Assembly (NCBI GenBank): GCA_937968015.1 | Contig: CALBSO010000060.1 | Coordinates: 1 to 15,895 of the forward strand | DNA from: an uncultured Thermomicrobia bacterium | Lineage (GTDB): Bacteria > Chloroflexota > Chloroflexia > Thermomicrobiales > JALYUS01 | Direction of reading: 5' to 3' | Length of the DNA stretch: 15,895 nt | In this document: positions 6,660 to 13,434 of the stretch, in pieces | Position numbering within the stretch: the stretch's first letter is position 1 | Layout: each line of letters begins with the position of its first letter | Translations under genes and position numbers: made by a program | The notes under the pieces: model-generated | What the model was told of the DNA's origin: nothing | Seen by the model: only the letters and a program-made list of their open reading frames with translations | Database searches by the model: none

Positions 6660-6668
6660 TGCTACGAT
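6660..6668 (+). promoter_or_regulatory. Extended -10 promoter element for the membrane protein/debranching enzyme operon
   Basis: TGCTACGAT (TG-N-TACGAT) lies 35 bases before the ATG at 6704, so the leader would be about 30 bases and hold the GGAGGG site. The TTGACA at 6603-6608 is too far upstream to pair with it. Confidence 0.3.
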
Positions 6669-6703
6669 ACAGCGACGGCGGCAAAGGAGCGGAGGGCGCA
6701 GTA

Positions 6704-7162
6704 ATGCAACAGCAACGCGGCAACGCGGAGATTGTGACGAATTTCCTGCCGATCATCCTCGGTGGCGTGTTGCTGGCATTCGGCATCGCGAGCGGCACGC
6801 GGCGCAATCTGCTGATCGGTGTCGCGCTCGCCGCGACGGGGGTCATCGGCATCGTCGGGCCGCGCCTCCTGCCACCCGCGCCCGCTCTCAGCGCCGAGCG
6901 ATTACGCGCCCGCCGCGCCGCCGCGATCATCCTGCCGAATGGCATCATCTATCTTGCGCTCGGCATCCTGCTTCGTACCGCCATCCCCGCATCCGAACGC
7001 GGCGGTTCGATACTCTTCATCACCATCTTTGCGGTTGTGATCGGTCTGCTGAGTATTCTCTCCGGCCTCGGCGCGATTGCCCGTACCCGCCGCCCCGATG
7101 ACGTGCCAGCCGCGCTACCGGGCGCACGCCGGGGAGACGACGAGAATCGAGGAGAAGCATGA
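6704..7162 (+). CDS. Small multi-pass membrane protein of unknown function
   Basis: 152 residues with four hydrophobic helices at about 11-29, 35-52, 72-90 and 101-124, short loops rich in Arg between them, and a hydrophilic, Arg/Asp-rich C-terminal tail of about 28 residues. I recognise no family. GGAGGG at 6691-6696 sits seven bases before the ATG at 6704, so that start is preferred over an in-frame ATG at 6659. The stop codon overlaps the next start as ATGA, which couples its translation to the debranching enzyme gene. Nothing in the protein itself explains a link to glycogen. Confidence 0.75.
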   Translation: MQQQRGNAEIVTNFLPIILGGVLLAFGIASGTRRNLLIGVALAATGVIGIVGPRLLPPAPALSAERLRARRAAAIILPNGIIYLALGILLRTAIPASERGGSILFITIFAVVIGLLSILSGLGAIARTRRPDDVPAALPGARRGDDENRGEA

Positions 7163-9213
7163 CGATGATCGCATTCGCTCCGTCCCGCCTGCGGGATCTG
7201 AACGAAATGCTGGCGACCGAATATCTCGTACCAAACGGCCTCGCGGGCTATACGATGGGTACCGCCGCCGGGGTGCGGACACGGCAGTATCACGGCTTCC
7301 TCGTCGCCGCGCTTGTCCCGCCCGTCGTGCGGGCGCTTCTCGTCGCGCAGGTAGACGTGACGGCGCGCGTCGGGGACGACGAATATGCACTCGCCACACA
7401 CCTCTATGGAGACGGCACGGTCAACCCGAACGGCTATACGCGCGCCGTTGCCTTCGCCCTCCTCGATGGCCTGCCTCAATGGACGCATATGCTCGGCGCG
7501 GGGCGTGCATTGACCGAGACGCACTGGCTGATCCACAGCCAGAACACCGCCGTCCTCCGCGCCACCTACGATGCCTCGGCGGACGCGCCGGACGCCATCC
7601 TCCGCTTTACCCCGCTCTGCACGAACCGCGATCATCACCAGCGCACCCGCGCCACTGACCCACAGTGGCGCTGGCAGGTCGCGCCGGACGGCCCCGCGCT
7701 CTCCGTCACCGCCTTTGATGGCGCGTCGCCATACTTCCTCGCGGCATATGCCGATGACGGCACGCCGGGTGCGTTCACGGCGGATGGGACGTGGTATTAC
7801 CACTTCCAGTTGGCCGCCGAGGACGCACGCGGCTTCGGGGGTGGCGAGGATGCCTATCAGGTCGGGCATTTCGCCGTCACGCTGCGGCCCGGCGAGTCCG
7901 CGCATTTCGTCGCGGCGGTCGAACCGGAGCAGGCGGGATGGGCAAATATCTCCGGCGCGCTCGAACGGGAAAATGCGCGGCGGCAGACGGTGATAACCGG
8001 CCTCGGCGCGATCCCGGCGGACGATGTGACCGCGCGGTTACGGCTCGCGGCGGACAGTTTCCTCGTCCGACGTGGGTTCGTCGAGGACGCGGGCACGACC
8101 GTCGTCGCCGGCTATCCGTGGTTCACGGACTGGGGGCGAGATTCGATGATCGCTCTACCCGGCCTCTGCCTGACGACGGGGCGGGAGTCCGACGCGGCGG
8201 GCATCCTGCGCACCTTCGCGGCGAGTGTCAGCGCGGGGATGCTGCCCAACCGCTTCCCGGACAGTGGCGAGACGGCGGAGTACAACACGATTGACGCGAC
8301 GCTCTGGTTCTTCCGCGCCATCGAGCAGTATCTGGACGCGACGAACGACCGCTCCCTGCTCGCCGATCTCTGGCCGACGCTCGTCGAGATCATCGCGTGG
8401 CATCAGCGCGGCACGCGCTACCACATCCATGTGGACCCGGCGGACGGCCTGCTGTATGGCGGCGAGCCGGGCGTGCAACTGACGTGGATGGACGCGAAGG
8501 TCGGCGATTGGGTCGTCACACCGCGCATCGGCAAGCCGGTGGAGATCAATGGGCTCTGGCACCACGCCCTGCGGCTGATGGCCGGGTGGGCAAAGGAGCA
8601 AGGGGGAGATGCCGCGCCCTATACCGCCGCCGCGCGTGCCGCCGCCGACGGGTTCGTCCAACGCTTCTGGGATGCCGAGCGCGGCTACCTGCGCGATGTC
8701 GTGGATACACCGGATGGCGACGACTCCGCACTGCGCCCGAACCAGTGCATCGCACTGATGCTCCCCACCTGCCCGCTGCCGGACGCGGATGCCCGCGTCT
8801 CGCTCGCCGCCGTCACCGCGGAGTTACTGACGCCGTATGGCCTTCGCACACTCGCACCGACGGATCGCCAATATCTCGGCCGCTACAAGGGCGGCCCGGT
8901 CGAGCGGGACGGCGCATACCATCAGGGGACGGTCTGGCCGTGGCTGCTCGGGCCGTATGTGGATGCGTTTTTGCGGCTCGGCGGGACACATGGGCAAGCC
9001 CGCGCGCTGCTCGGCCCGCTCGTGGATACGCTCAGGATGGCAGGGATCGGTTCGATCAGTGAGGTCTTCGATGGCGACGCGCCGCACGCCCCCGGCGGCT
9101 GCCCAATGCAAGCGTGGAGCGTCGCGGCGCTCCTTCGCCTCTGGCTCACCACCGGCGCGGACGCCCCGCCGAGCAGAATACCCGATATCTCAGCGAGAAA
9201 TGTCACGGTATGA
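7159..9213 (+). CDS. Amylo-alpha-1,6-glucosidase / glycogen debranching-type enzyme (GH133-like)
   Basis: 684 residues with an N-terminal GDE_N-type beta-sandwich domain (about 20-280; landmark GLAGYTMGT and RTRQYHGFL near 27-48) and a C-terminal (alpha/alpha)6 barrel (about 290-665). Barrel motifs are WFTDWGRDSM (321-330), EYNTIDATLWF (374-384), LTWMDAKVGDW (441-451), GKPVEINGLW (458-467), YHQGTVWPW (587-595) and SEVFDGD (634-640). Asp445 and Glu635 are the likely catalytic acids by analogy with related (alpha/alpha)6 glucosidases (inference). It should remove alpha-1,6-linked glucose at glycogen branch points in the cytoplasm, and lacks the alpha-amylase-type transferase domain of eukaryotic enzymes. 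There is no signal peptide. The start overlaps the preceding stop, and GAGGAG lies at 7149-7154. A second ATG at 7165 is possible. No other glycogen genes are nearby. Confidence 0.93.
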   Translation: MTMIAFAPSRLRDLNEMLATEYLVPNGLAGYTMGTAAGVRTRQYHGFLVAALVPPVVRALLVAQVDVTARVGDDEYALATHLYGDGTVNPNGYTRAVAFALLDGLPQWTHMLGAGRALTETHWLIHSQNTAVLRATYDASADAPDAILRFTPLCTNRDHHQRTRATDPQWRWQVAPDGPALSVTAFDGASPYFLAAYADDGTPGAFTADGTWYYHFQLAAEDARGFGGGEDAYQVGHFAVTLRPGESAHFVAAVEPEQAGWANISGALERENARRQTVITGLGAIPADDVTARLRLAADSFLVRRGFVEDAGTTVVAGYPWFTDWGRDSMIALPGLCLTTGRESDAAGILRTFAASVSAGMLPNRFPDSGETAEYNTIDATLWFFRAIEQYLDATNDRSLLADLWPTLVEIIAWHQRGTRYHIHVDPADGLLYGGEPGVQLTWMDAKVGDWVVTPRIGKPVEINGLWHHALRLMAGWAKEQGGDAAPYTAAARAAADGFVQRFWDAERGYLRDVVDTPDGDDSALRPNQCIALMLPTCPLPDADARVSLAAVTAELLTPYGLRTLAPTDRQYLGRYKGGPVERDGAYHQGTVWPWLLGPYVDAFLRLGGTHGQARALLGPLVDTLRMAGIGSISEVFDGDAPHAPGGCPMQAWSVAALLRLWLTTGADAPPSRIPDISARNVTV

Positions 9214-9232
9214 TGACGTACGGACACAAAAG

Positions 9233-9288
9233 AGAACCGATACGGCCAGTGGGAAGGATGCAAGAAGTCGCTGGCCGTATGCGGTTCT
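9233..9288 (-). terminator. Long hairpin between convergent genes, terminator of the sigma/anti-sigma operon
   Basis: AGAACCG-ATACGGCCAG (9233-9249) pairs with CTGGCCGTAT-G-CGGTTCT (9271-9288): 17 base pairs with one bulged G and a 21-base loop. On the minus strand the stem is followed by CTTTTGTG, a short T-run, so it fits an intrinsic terminator for the anti-sigma transcript. On the plus strand it lies 20 bases after the debranching enzyme stop but has no T-run. Confidence 0.6.
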
Positions 9289-9320
9289 ACTCATCTATAC
9301 AGACAAAAACGCGAACCGGA

Positions 9321-10100
9321 TCACTTCGAATACGTGGCGGGCGCGGGCCATTCAAGTGAGGCGAGGACGCGCGGTCCCGTCGGCTTCGGGCTGCCGCCGC
9401 GCGGTTCCTCGGTGATCCCACAGGAAACATACGAGCGGCTGTTCGGCGGCACCGGCAGAACCATCACGGCTGATCCGGTCGGATCCACGGCAAACGTCGT
9501 GATGCTGACACGCGTCTGATCGTCGAGGCGAAACCAGAGTTGATAGGTCTTGTCCGGGGGCAAGATCGGCAATCCGGAGACCGCGAACCCGGTCTGCTTG
9601 CCATTCGGAGAGAGATAGATCCGCCCGGTAGAATTCGGCGCGGCTTCAGCAGGCAGCATCTCATAGGAAATCAGCCCCGGTTGGCTCCAGAACGACGCGG
9701 CGCTCGCTGCTGGGTCGTCGTGATCGCTCCGCAGTTGCAACCCGACATTCCAGACGAGCAAGCCGAGTACGAGGCAGGCCGCGATCGCGGACGCGAAACG
9801 GTAGCCGAATCGTGGCAGACTCACGCGACGACGGCGGCGCGTCCGCTCGTCCCGAATCGAACGGAGCACCCCTTCACGCAGGAAGGGCGGCGGCGCGCTC
9901 GGCGCGGCGGCGTACGGGAGCATGCCGACGATGGCTCGGTATTCCTCGCAGAGGGCGCGCGCCTCCGGATGCGCCGCCAGATAGACGGCAACCGTCGCTT
10001 CCTCATCGGGCGGGAGCGCTTCGAGGGCGTAGGCGACGATTGCCTCGGCCATGCCGTCCGGCATCTCGCTAAGAGGCGGGTTGATTGGCTGATCGCTCAT
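9321..10100 (-). CDS. RskA-like anti-sigma factor
   Basis: 259 residues with the RskA layout: a cytoplasmic N-terminal sigma-binding region (1-90), a basic stretch RTRRRRRVSLPR (86-97), one membrane helix at about 103-120, and an extracytoplasmic RskA domain (about 140-255). That domain has the typical KTYQLWF (184-190) and EEPRGGSPKPTGPRV (231-245). It would hold the partner ECF sigma factor at the membrane until released, probably by regulated proteolysis. The start codon overlaps the sigma gene stop as ATGA, so the two are co-expressed with the sigma factor first. The zinc-type HxxxCxxC motif of other anti-sigma factors is absent. The signal sensed cannot be inferred. Confidence 0.9.
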   Translation of the reverse strand: MSDQPINPPLSEMPDGMAEAIVAYALEALPPDEEATVAVYLAAHPEARALCEEYRAIVGMLPYAAAPSAPPPFLREGVLRSIRDERTRRRRRVSLPRFGYRFASAIAACLVLGLLVWNVGLQLRSDHDDPAASAASFWSQPGLISYEMLPAEAAPNSTGRIYLSPNGKQTGFAVSGLPILPPDKTYQLWFRLDDQTRVSITTFAVDPTGSAVMVLPVPPNSRSYVSCGITEEPRGGSPKPTGPRVLASLEWPAPATYSK

Positions 10101-10774
10101 CGCGCCACCTCTTCCTCATGGTGCGGATACGGACGCAAGGCGTGGAGGCGGGTCCGCAGTGTCTCCATCGCCGTCCGCATCCGTGATTTGACGGTGCCGA
10201 GCGGCTCGCCGGTCTGCGTGGCGATCTGCTGCTGTGTCAGGCCGCCGAAATAGGCGAGTTCAATCGCCTGCCGCTGCGCGAGCGGCAATGTCGCTACCGC
10301 CTGCGAGATGACATGCGCCAGCACGATCTGCTCGCTCGTGTCGGCCTGCGACGGCTCGGGGAGCGTCCCCCCGTCGCTGATGAAAGTCCCATCCGCGATC
10401 TTCGCCTGCCGCTGACGGCTGCGGAGGACATCGAGGGAGCGGCGGCGGGCAATGGCGAAGATCCACGCGCCAAACGCTCCGCGCTCGCGGTCGAACATCT
10501 TCGCGTGCTTCCAGAGTCGGAGAAAGGTGTCCTGCACCACTTCCTGCGCCGTCAGTCGGTCTCCCGTAATGCGGAGAGCGAGTGAGTAGATAGACGCGGC
10601 ATAACGGTCGTAGAGCACCCCGATGGCGCCCTCGTCGCCACGCGTCACGGCAGCGACCAGCGCCTCATCCGTCGCGGATATACTGCTCGCACCGGTCATG
10701 CGGTGTGCGATGGCCTGGCTCACCGCGCCATCCTCGGCGAACGCCCCCGCCGTATCCGAGTTTCCCACACGCAC
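10097..10774 (-). CDS. ECF RNA polymerase sigma factor (SigK-like)
   Basis: 225 residues from a GTG start. Region 2 spans about 48-120 (LYDRYAASIYSLALRITG, AQEVVQDTFLRLWKH, RGAFGAWIFAIARRRSLDVLR) and region 4 about 155-212 (LPLAQRQAIELAYFGGLTQQQIA, GTVKSRMRTAMETLR, the helix-turn-helix that reads the -35). A polar linker separates them. Pairing with an RskA-type anti-sigma factor places it near the SigK group. GGGGAG lies about seven bases before the GTG at 10774. ATG 10699 (MTGASSIS) is an alternative start that would remove a 25-residue extension but has no ribosome-binding site. Target genes are unknown. I could not find a clear GGAAC-type ECF promoter with a matching -10 upstream, so autoregulation is not supported. 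Confidence 0.93.
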   Translation of the reverse strand: MRVGNSDTAGAFAEDGAVSQAIAHRMTGASSISATDEALVAAVTRGDEGAIGVLYDRYAASIYSLALRITGDRLTAQEVVQDTFLRLWKHAKMFDRERGAFGAWIFAIARRRSLDVLRSRQRQAKIADGTFISDGGTLPEPSQADTSEQIVLAHVISQAVATLPLAQRQAIELAYFGGLTQQQIATQTGEPLGTVKSRMRTAMETLRTRLHALRPYPHHEEEVAR

Positions 10775-11207
10775 GGCACCGCTCCCCGCTCATCGCCGCA
10801 TCGCTCTACCAAATAGTACGTGAGAAGAGACCAAATGGATTGTTTTCGCATGGCATAATGTTCCGTCACCACCCATCCGCGCGGCGACGAAAGGAAGGGC
10901 CGGATCGGTCGTGCGTTCCCCCTGACAACTCCAGTATATCGCAGGTGGCAAGGGTGACGCATCGGCCCTTTGGCCGGTGACTTTCTCGTGCATCCTCGCT
11001 ACAGTGAGAACCACGATACCGTTGACGGCTCTCGGTCGCTGGACGAAATGGCGGCTATCGTCGAAGCGCATTTCGCCCCGTTGCTCCAAACCGCGAATTA
11101 GGACATAGTAGGGCCTGATGATTCCGGTAGCGCCGGTTTAAGCCTACCGCTCGCTTGCAGATTCAAGCCGATGCTCCTCTGTTGTTCCATTCTGCGGAGA
11201 AACGCTC
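10775..11207. other. 433-base spacer between divergent genes, with one possible small ORF
   Basis: This gap separates the sigma factor gene from the DDAH-like gene. It contains two GTTCC (minus-strand GGAAC) sites at 10860-10864 and 10915-10919 without a matching ECF -10, and a minus-strand TATACT (10938-10933) without a -35. It also holds a candidate 43-codon ORF at 10970-11101. CGGTAG and CTACCG near 11125-11150 can pair weakly. I see no RNA gene or mobile element. Confidence 0.5.
10970..11101 (+). CDS. Possible small protein (43 residues), hypothetical
   Basis: The frame beginning at TTG 10970 (or GTG 10988) and ending in TAG at 11099-11101 encodes a balanced, non-repetitive peptide containing VHPRYSENHDTVDG and SLDEMAAIVEAHFAPLLQ; the latter looks like an amphipathic helix. 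Composition is more protein-like than the other frames of this spacer. There is no ribosome-binding site, and the start codons are weak. It could be a small protein, the C-terminal remnant of a lost gene, or chance. Confidence 0.25.
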   Translation: MAGDFLVHPRYSENHDTVDGSRSLDEMAAIVEAHFAPLLQTAN

Positions 11208-12092
11208 ATGCGAACCTATGGCAGCCAATCCCTCGTCGCGCCGCTGAAGCGGGTGATGGTCAAACGGCCCACCGAGAGCGCCGCCGATGCCGCGCGCTGG
11301 CGGGCGTTTGGCTACCTCCACGCGCCCAACGCGGAGCGGCTACGGGCGGAGCATGATGCCTTCGTTGCCCTCGTCGCCGCTTCCGGCGCGGACGTCGTCT
11401 ATGAGGATGAGATCGTTCCTGTCCCGACGCACCTTTTGGACGCGGTCTTCGTCTACGATCCCGCGATCGTCACAGACGCGGGCGCGATCATCGGGCAGCC
11501 GGGGAAGCCGCTCCGGCGTGGCGAGGACGAGGCGATGCGGCGCGCGTTCAATGAGATCGGCGTTCCCATCCTTGGCACCGTCGGCGATGAGGCGACGATG
11601 GACGGCGGCGACACCCTTTGGCTCGACCACGACACATTGTGCGTCGGCCTCTCGTACCGCACGAACGACGCGGCCATCGCCCAGTTGCGCGATCTGCTCA
11701 TCCCGCTCGGTGTGACGGTTATCCCGCTCTCCCTGCCGCACTGGCGTGGCCCGGCGGAATGCCTACACCTCATGTCGCTGATCAGCCCGGTCGCGGAAGA
11801 CCTCGCCGTCATCTATCCGCCCCTTGTGCCGATTCCATTAATGCGTCTTTTGCAGGAGCGCGGCATCCAGCAGATTATCGTGCCGGATGCGGAATTCCCG
11901 ACGCTCGGCTGCAACATCCTCGCCGTTGCGCCCCGGAACGTCATCATGGCGGCGGGCAACCCCGCCACAAGCGCGGCGCTGCGGGCGGCGGGTTGCACCG
12001 TGCGCGAGTACGAGGGCGCGGAGATCAGTCTGAACCGCGAGGGTGGCCCGACGTGCCTCACGCGCCCGATCTGGCGCAGCTACGAGCAATGA
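11208..12092 (+). CDS. Dimethylarginine dimethylaminohydrolase / arginine deiminase-like hydrolase
   Basis: 294 residues of the guanidino-group-modifying (amidinotransferase/ADI/DDAH) superfamily, which attacks guanidines through a covalent Cys intermediate. Visible sites are the substrate-contact Asp84 (VYDPA), the MDGGD motif (131-135, equivalent to the common EGGD), GLSYRTN (147-153), the catalytic-type His187 in ECLHLMSLISP, the structural GCNILAV (234-240), and the nucleophile Cys283 in GGPTCLTRP near the C-terminus. Length and motif spacing suit the DDAH branch (about 255-295 residues) better than arginine deiminase (about 400). It should release citrulline from a methylarginine or related guanidine in the cytoplasm. 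GGAG at 11196-11199 is eight bases before the ATG. No arginine catabolic genes (arcB, arcC) lie nearby, so the substrate is open. Confidence 0.88.
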   Translation: MRTYGSQSLVAPLKRVMVKRPTESAADAARWRAFGYLHAPNAERLRAEHDAFVALVAASGADVVYEDEIVPVPTHLLDAVFVYDPAIVTDAGAIIGQPGKPLRRGEDEAMRRAFNEIGVPILGTVGDEATMDGGDTLWLDHDTLCVGLSYRTNDAAIAQLRDLLIPLGVTVIPLSLPHWRGPAECLHLMSLISPVAEDLAVIYPPLVPIPLMRLLQERGIQQIIVPDAEFPTLGCNILAVAPRNVIMAAGNPATSAALRAAGCTVREYEGAEISLNREGGPTCLTRPIWRSYEQ

Positions 12093-12139
12093 GTGGCGCC
12101 AATCACCTGAGCCGCTGAATTCATGCATTTTCACACCCT

Positions 12140-12165
12140 ATTTAGCCTATCCCAATGGGCTAAAT
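12140..12165. promoter_or_regulatory. Perfect 8-bp inverted repeat, terminator of the DDAH-like gene or operator of the WYL gene
   Basis: ATTTAGCC (12140-12147) and GGCTAAAT (12158-12165) pair across a 10-base loop, and CCC/GGG extends the stem past one bulged T. It lies 47 bases after the hydrolase stop and 13 bases before the -35 of the WYL promoter. Only a weak T-rich stretch follows, so an operator role is as likely as termination. Confidence 0.4.
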
Positions 12166-12178
12166 GGGAGTTGTAATT

Positions 12179-12207
12179 TTGACTTGCTTGTGCCCGATTC
12201 GTATACT
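12179..12207 (+). promoter_or_regulatory. Strong housekeeping-type promoter of the WYL-domain gene
   Basis: TTGACT (12179-12184) and TATACT (12202-12207) are separated by exactly 17 bases, each five of six to consensus. Transcription would start near 12214, giving a leader of about 70 bases. The local AT-richness contrasts with the surrounding sequence. Confidence 0.65.
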
Positions 12208-12283
12208 TCATTAGGAGAACGGAATTTCTGCATGATGGTGTGTTTCGCCCATGTGGATGGGATAAAGAGAGTCGAGGCAACAC

Positions 12284-12616
12284 ATGGCATCCGAGATGGT
12301 TCATTTCATGTATCTGACGCCCGAAGCGCCGCCGGTGCGCCCGTCGCTGCCGGTATCGCTCTCCGAGGCGATCCTGCGCGAGCGGCTCAACCCGGTAATG
12401 GTAGCGACACTCTGGAGTGCGATCGAGGCCGCCGAGCCGGTCTGCATCCTCTACCGGCGTGATGACGGGCAGATCACCGCTCGCGTCGTCTGGCCCGAAC
12501 GCATCTGGGTGACGGAGGACGATCACGTCGCCGTTCGCGGCTACGACAGCCGCCGAGGCGCGGTCCGCACCTTCCGTTGCGACCGCGTCGCGGACGCGCA
12601 TATTATCGAGCCGTAA
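12284..12616 (+). CDS. Stand-alone WYL-like domain protein
   Basis: 110 residues. The C-terminal part, VCILYRRDDGQITARVVWPERIWVTEDDHVAVRGYD and GAVRTFRCDRV (53-102), follows the WYL-domain pattern: a beta barrel ending in a G-Y-D turn and an R-x-F-x-x-D-R-V strand. The literal W-Y-L triplet is not present. WYL domains usually sit behind a DNA-binding domain in transcription factors and bind nucleic acid or small ligands. Here no such domain precedes it: residues 1-48 form only a short predicted helix (SLSEAILRERLNPVMVATLWSAIEAA). CGAGG at 12273-12277 is six bases before the ATG. The strong promoter and adjacent inverted repeat suggest separate, possibly regulated expression. It may act as a ligand sensor or an accessory to a factor encoded elsewhere (inference). 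Confidence 0.65.
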   Translation: MASEMVHFMYLTPEAPPVRPSLPVSLSEAILRERLNPVMVATLWSAIEAAEPVCILYRRDDGQITARVVWPERIWVTEDDHVAVRGYDSRRGAVRTFRCDRVADAHIIEP

Positions 12617-12803
12617 CGGGAGCGGTTTTCCTCATCCCCTGCTCCTCTCCATCGCCTGCGCGGTCAATCAGGAGACTTCTTCAGGATGGGGAAGCGTCCA
12701 ATTCGTCGCGTGATTGGCTCTTTTCACCGCGCGGTCTACCGTGATAATGAATGTGGACTTTTCCGCACACGCATGGTGAGAGCGCACGAAAGGGAGCAGA
12801 CCG

Positions 12804-13277
12804 ATGAATCTGGACCGGCGCGCGGAGTTGATCGCGCGGTATGAGAGCGGCTATCAGTTGATCGTGGATGCCCTCCACGGTATCACCGACGCGGAGATGG
12901 ATGCGCGCCCCGCGCCGCACGAGTGGACCACGCGGGAGATCGTCCATCATCTGGCGGACAGCGAGATGACCTCCGCGATTCGGTTGCGTCTGCTGATCGC
13001 GGCGGAGAATCCGACGATCCCCGGCTACGACCAGGATGCCTTCGCGCGGCGGCTCTACTATGACCGCCCGATCACTGCATCGCTCGAAGCATTCAAGGCC
13101 GCCCGCCGCGCCACCGCCGAAATCCTTCACCGGATGACGGACGCGGAGTGGGCACGCGCGGGAACACATACCGATACCGGCCGCTACACCGCCGAGGATT
13201 GGCTGGAAATCTACGCGAGCCATGCGGTGGAGCACGCGGCGCAAATTCGCGTGGCTCGCGCATCCGCCAATCGGTAA
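12804..13277 (+). CDS. DinB-like (DUF664/DinB_2) four-helix-bundle protein
   Basis: 157 residues, the standard size for the DinB/YfiT-like fold. The metal-binding histidines are visible: WTTREIVHHLADSE (41-54, His48/His49) and YASHAVEHAAQI (137-148, His140 and His144). The conserved W-T-x-R-E-I-V-x-H-L-A-D-S-E block is typical of DinB_2. Members include metal-dependent thiol S-transferases (bacillithiol or mycothiol) and many uncharacterised proteins; which one applies cannot be told. It is cytoplasmic, and GGGAG at 12792-12796 lies seven bases before the ATG. The gene stands alone between the WYL gene and the ferritin-like pair. A weak TTTTCA-N16-GATAAT around 12721-12755 may serve as its promoter. 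Confidence 0.85.
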   Translation: MNLDRRAELIARYESGYQLIVDALHGITDAEMDARPAPHEWTTREIVHHLADSEMTSAIRLRLLIAAENPTIPGYDQDAFARRLYYDRPITASLEAFKAARRATAEILHRMTDAEWARAGTHTDTGRYTAEDWLEIYASHAVEHAAQIRVARASANR

Positions 13278-13295
13278 CGTGGGCTGCAGCCTACG
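13278..13295. promoter_or_regulatory. 18-bp near-perfect palindrome directly after the DinB-like gene
   Basis: CGTGGGCTGCAGCCTACG starts on the base after the TAA stop and is symmetric except for one G-T pair, which would still pair in RNA. It may be part of a terminator (though no T-run follows) or a protein-binding site upstream of the ferritin-like genes. Confidence 0.3.
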
Positions 13296-13395
13296 GCGCC
13301 ACGACCCGATCACCTCCATTGATCCGATCCACCTACCCCTGCGTATGAGGGGCAGATGGAGCCGCTCGGCGCGCGACGAGCATCCCGGATCGCCT

Positions 13396-13414
13396 TCCTG
13401 ACACTCTGTCGGGA
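13396..13414 (+). promoter_or_regulatory. Hairpin immediately upstream of the ferritin-like gene's ribosome-binding site
   Basis: TCCTGACACTCTGTCGGGA folds into an 8-bp stem (one G-U pair) with a CTC loop. It ends five bases before GGAGG (13420-13424), so it could affect translation or act as an operator. CCCCT/AGGGG (13336-13340 and 13348-13352) forms a second small hairpin upstream. Confidence 0.3.
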
Positions 13415-13434
13415 CTCATGGAGGAAGAATCATC

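Noticed and set aside
6949..7905. 318-residue open frame on the minus strand opposite the debranching enzyme
   Set aside because: Arg- and Gly-rich low-complexity translation lying over a well-supported gene; no motifs and no ribosome-binding site.
10855..10920. Two GGAAC sites upstream of the sigma factor as an autoregulated ECF promoter
   Set aside because: Neither has a GTC- or CGTC-type -10 at the usual 15-17 base spacing.
12232..12462. Open frame starting MMVCFAHVDG in the WYL leader as an upstream gene
   Set aside because: It runs through the WYL gene in another frame, and the AGGAG at 12213-12217 is 14 bases away, too far to serve its ATG.
12658..12732. Long-range GCGCGGT/ACCGCGC pairing between the WYL and DinB-like genes
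   Set aside because: Seven base pairs across more than 60 bases in GC-rich DNA is expected by chance.
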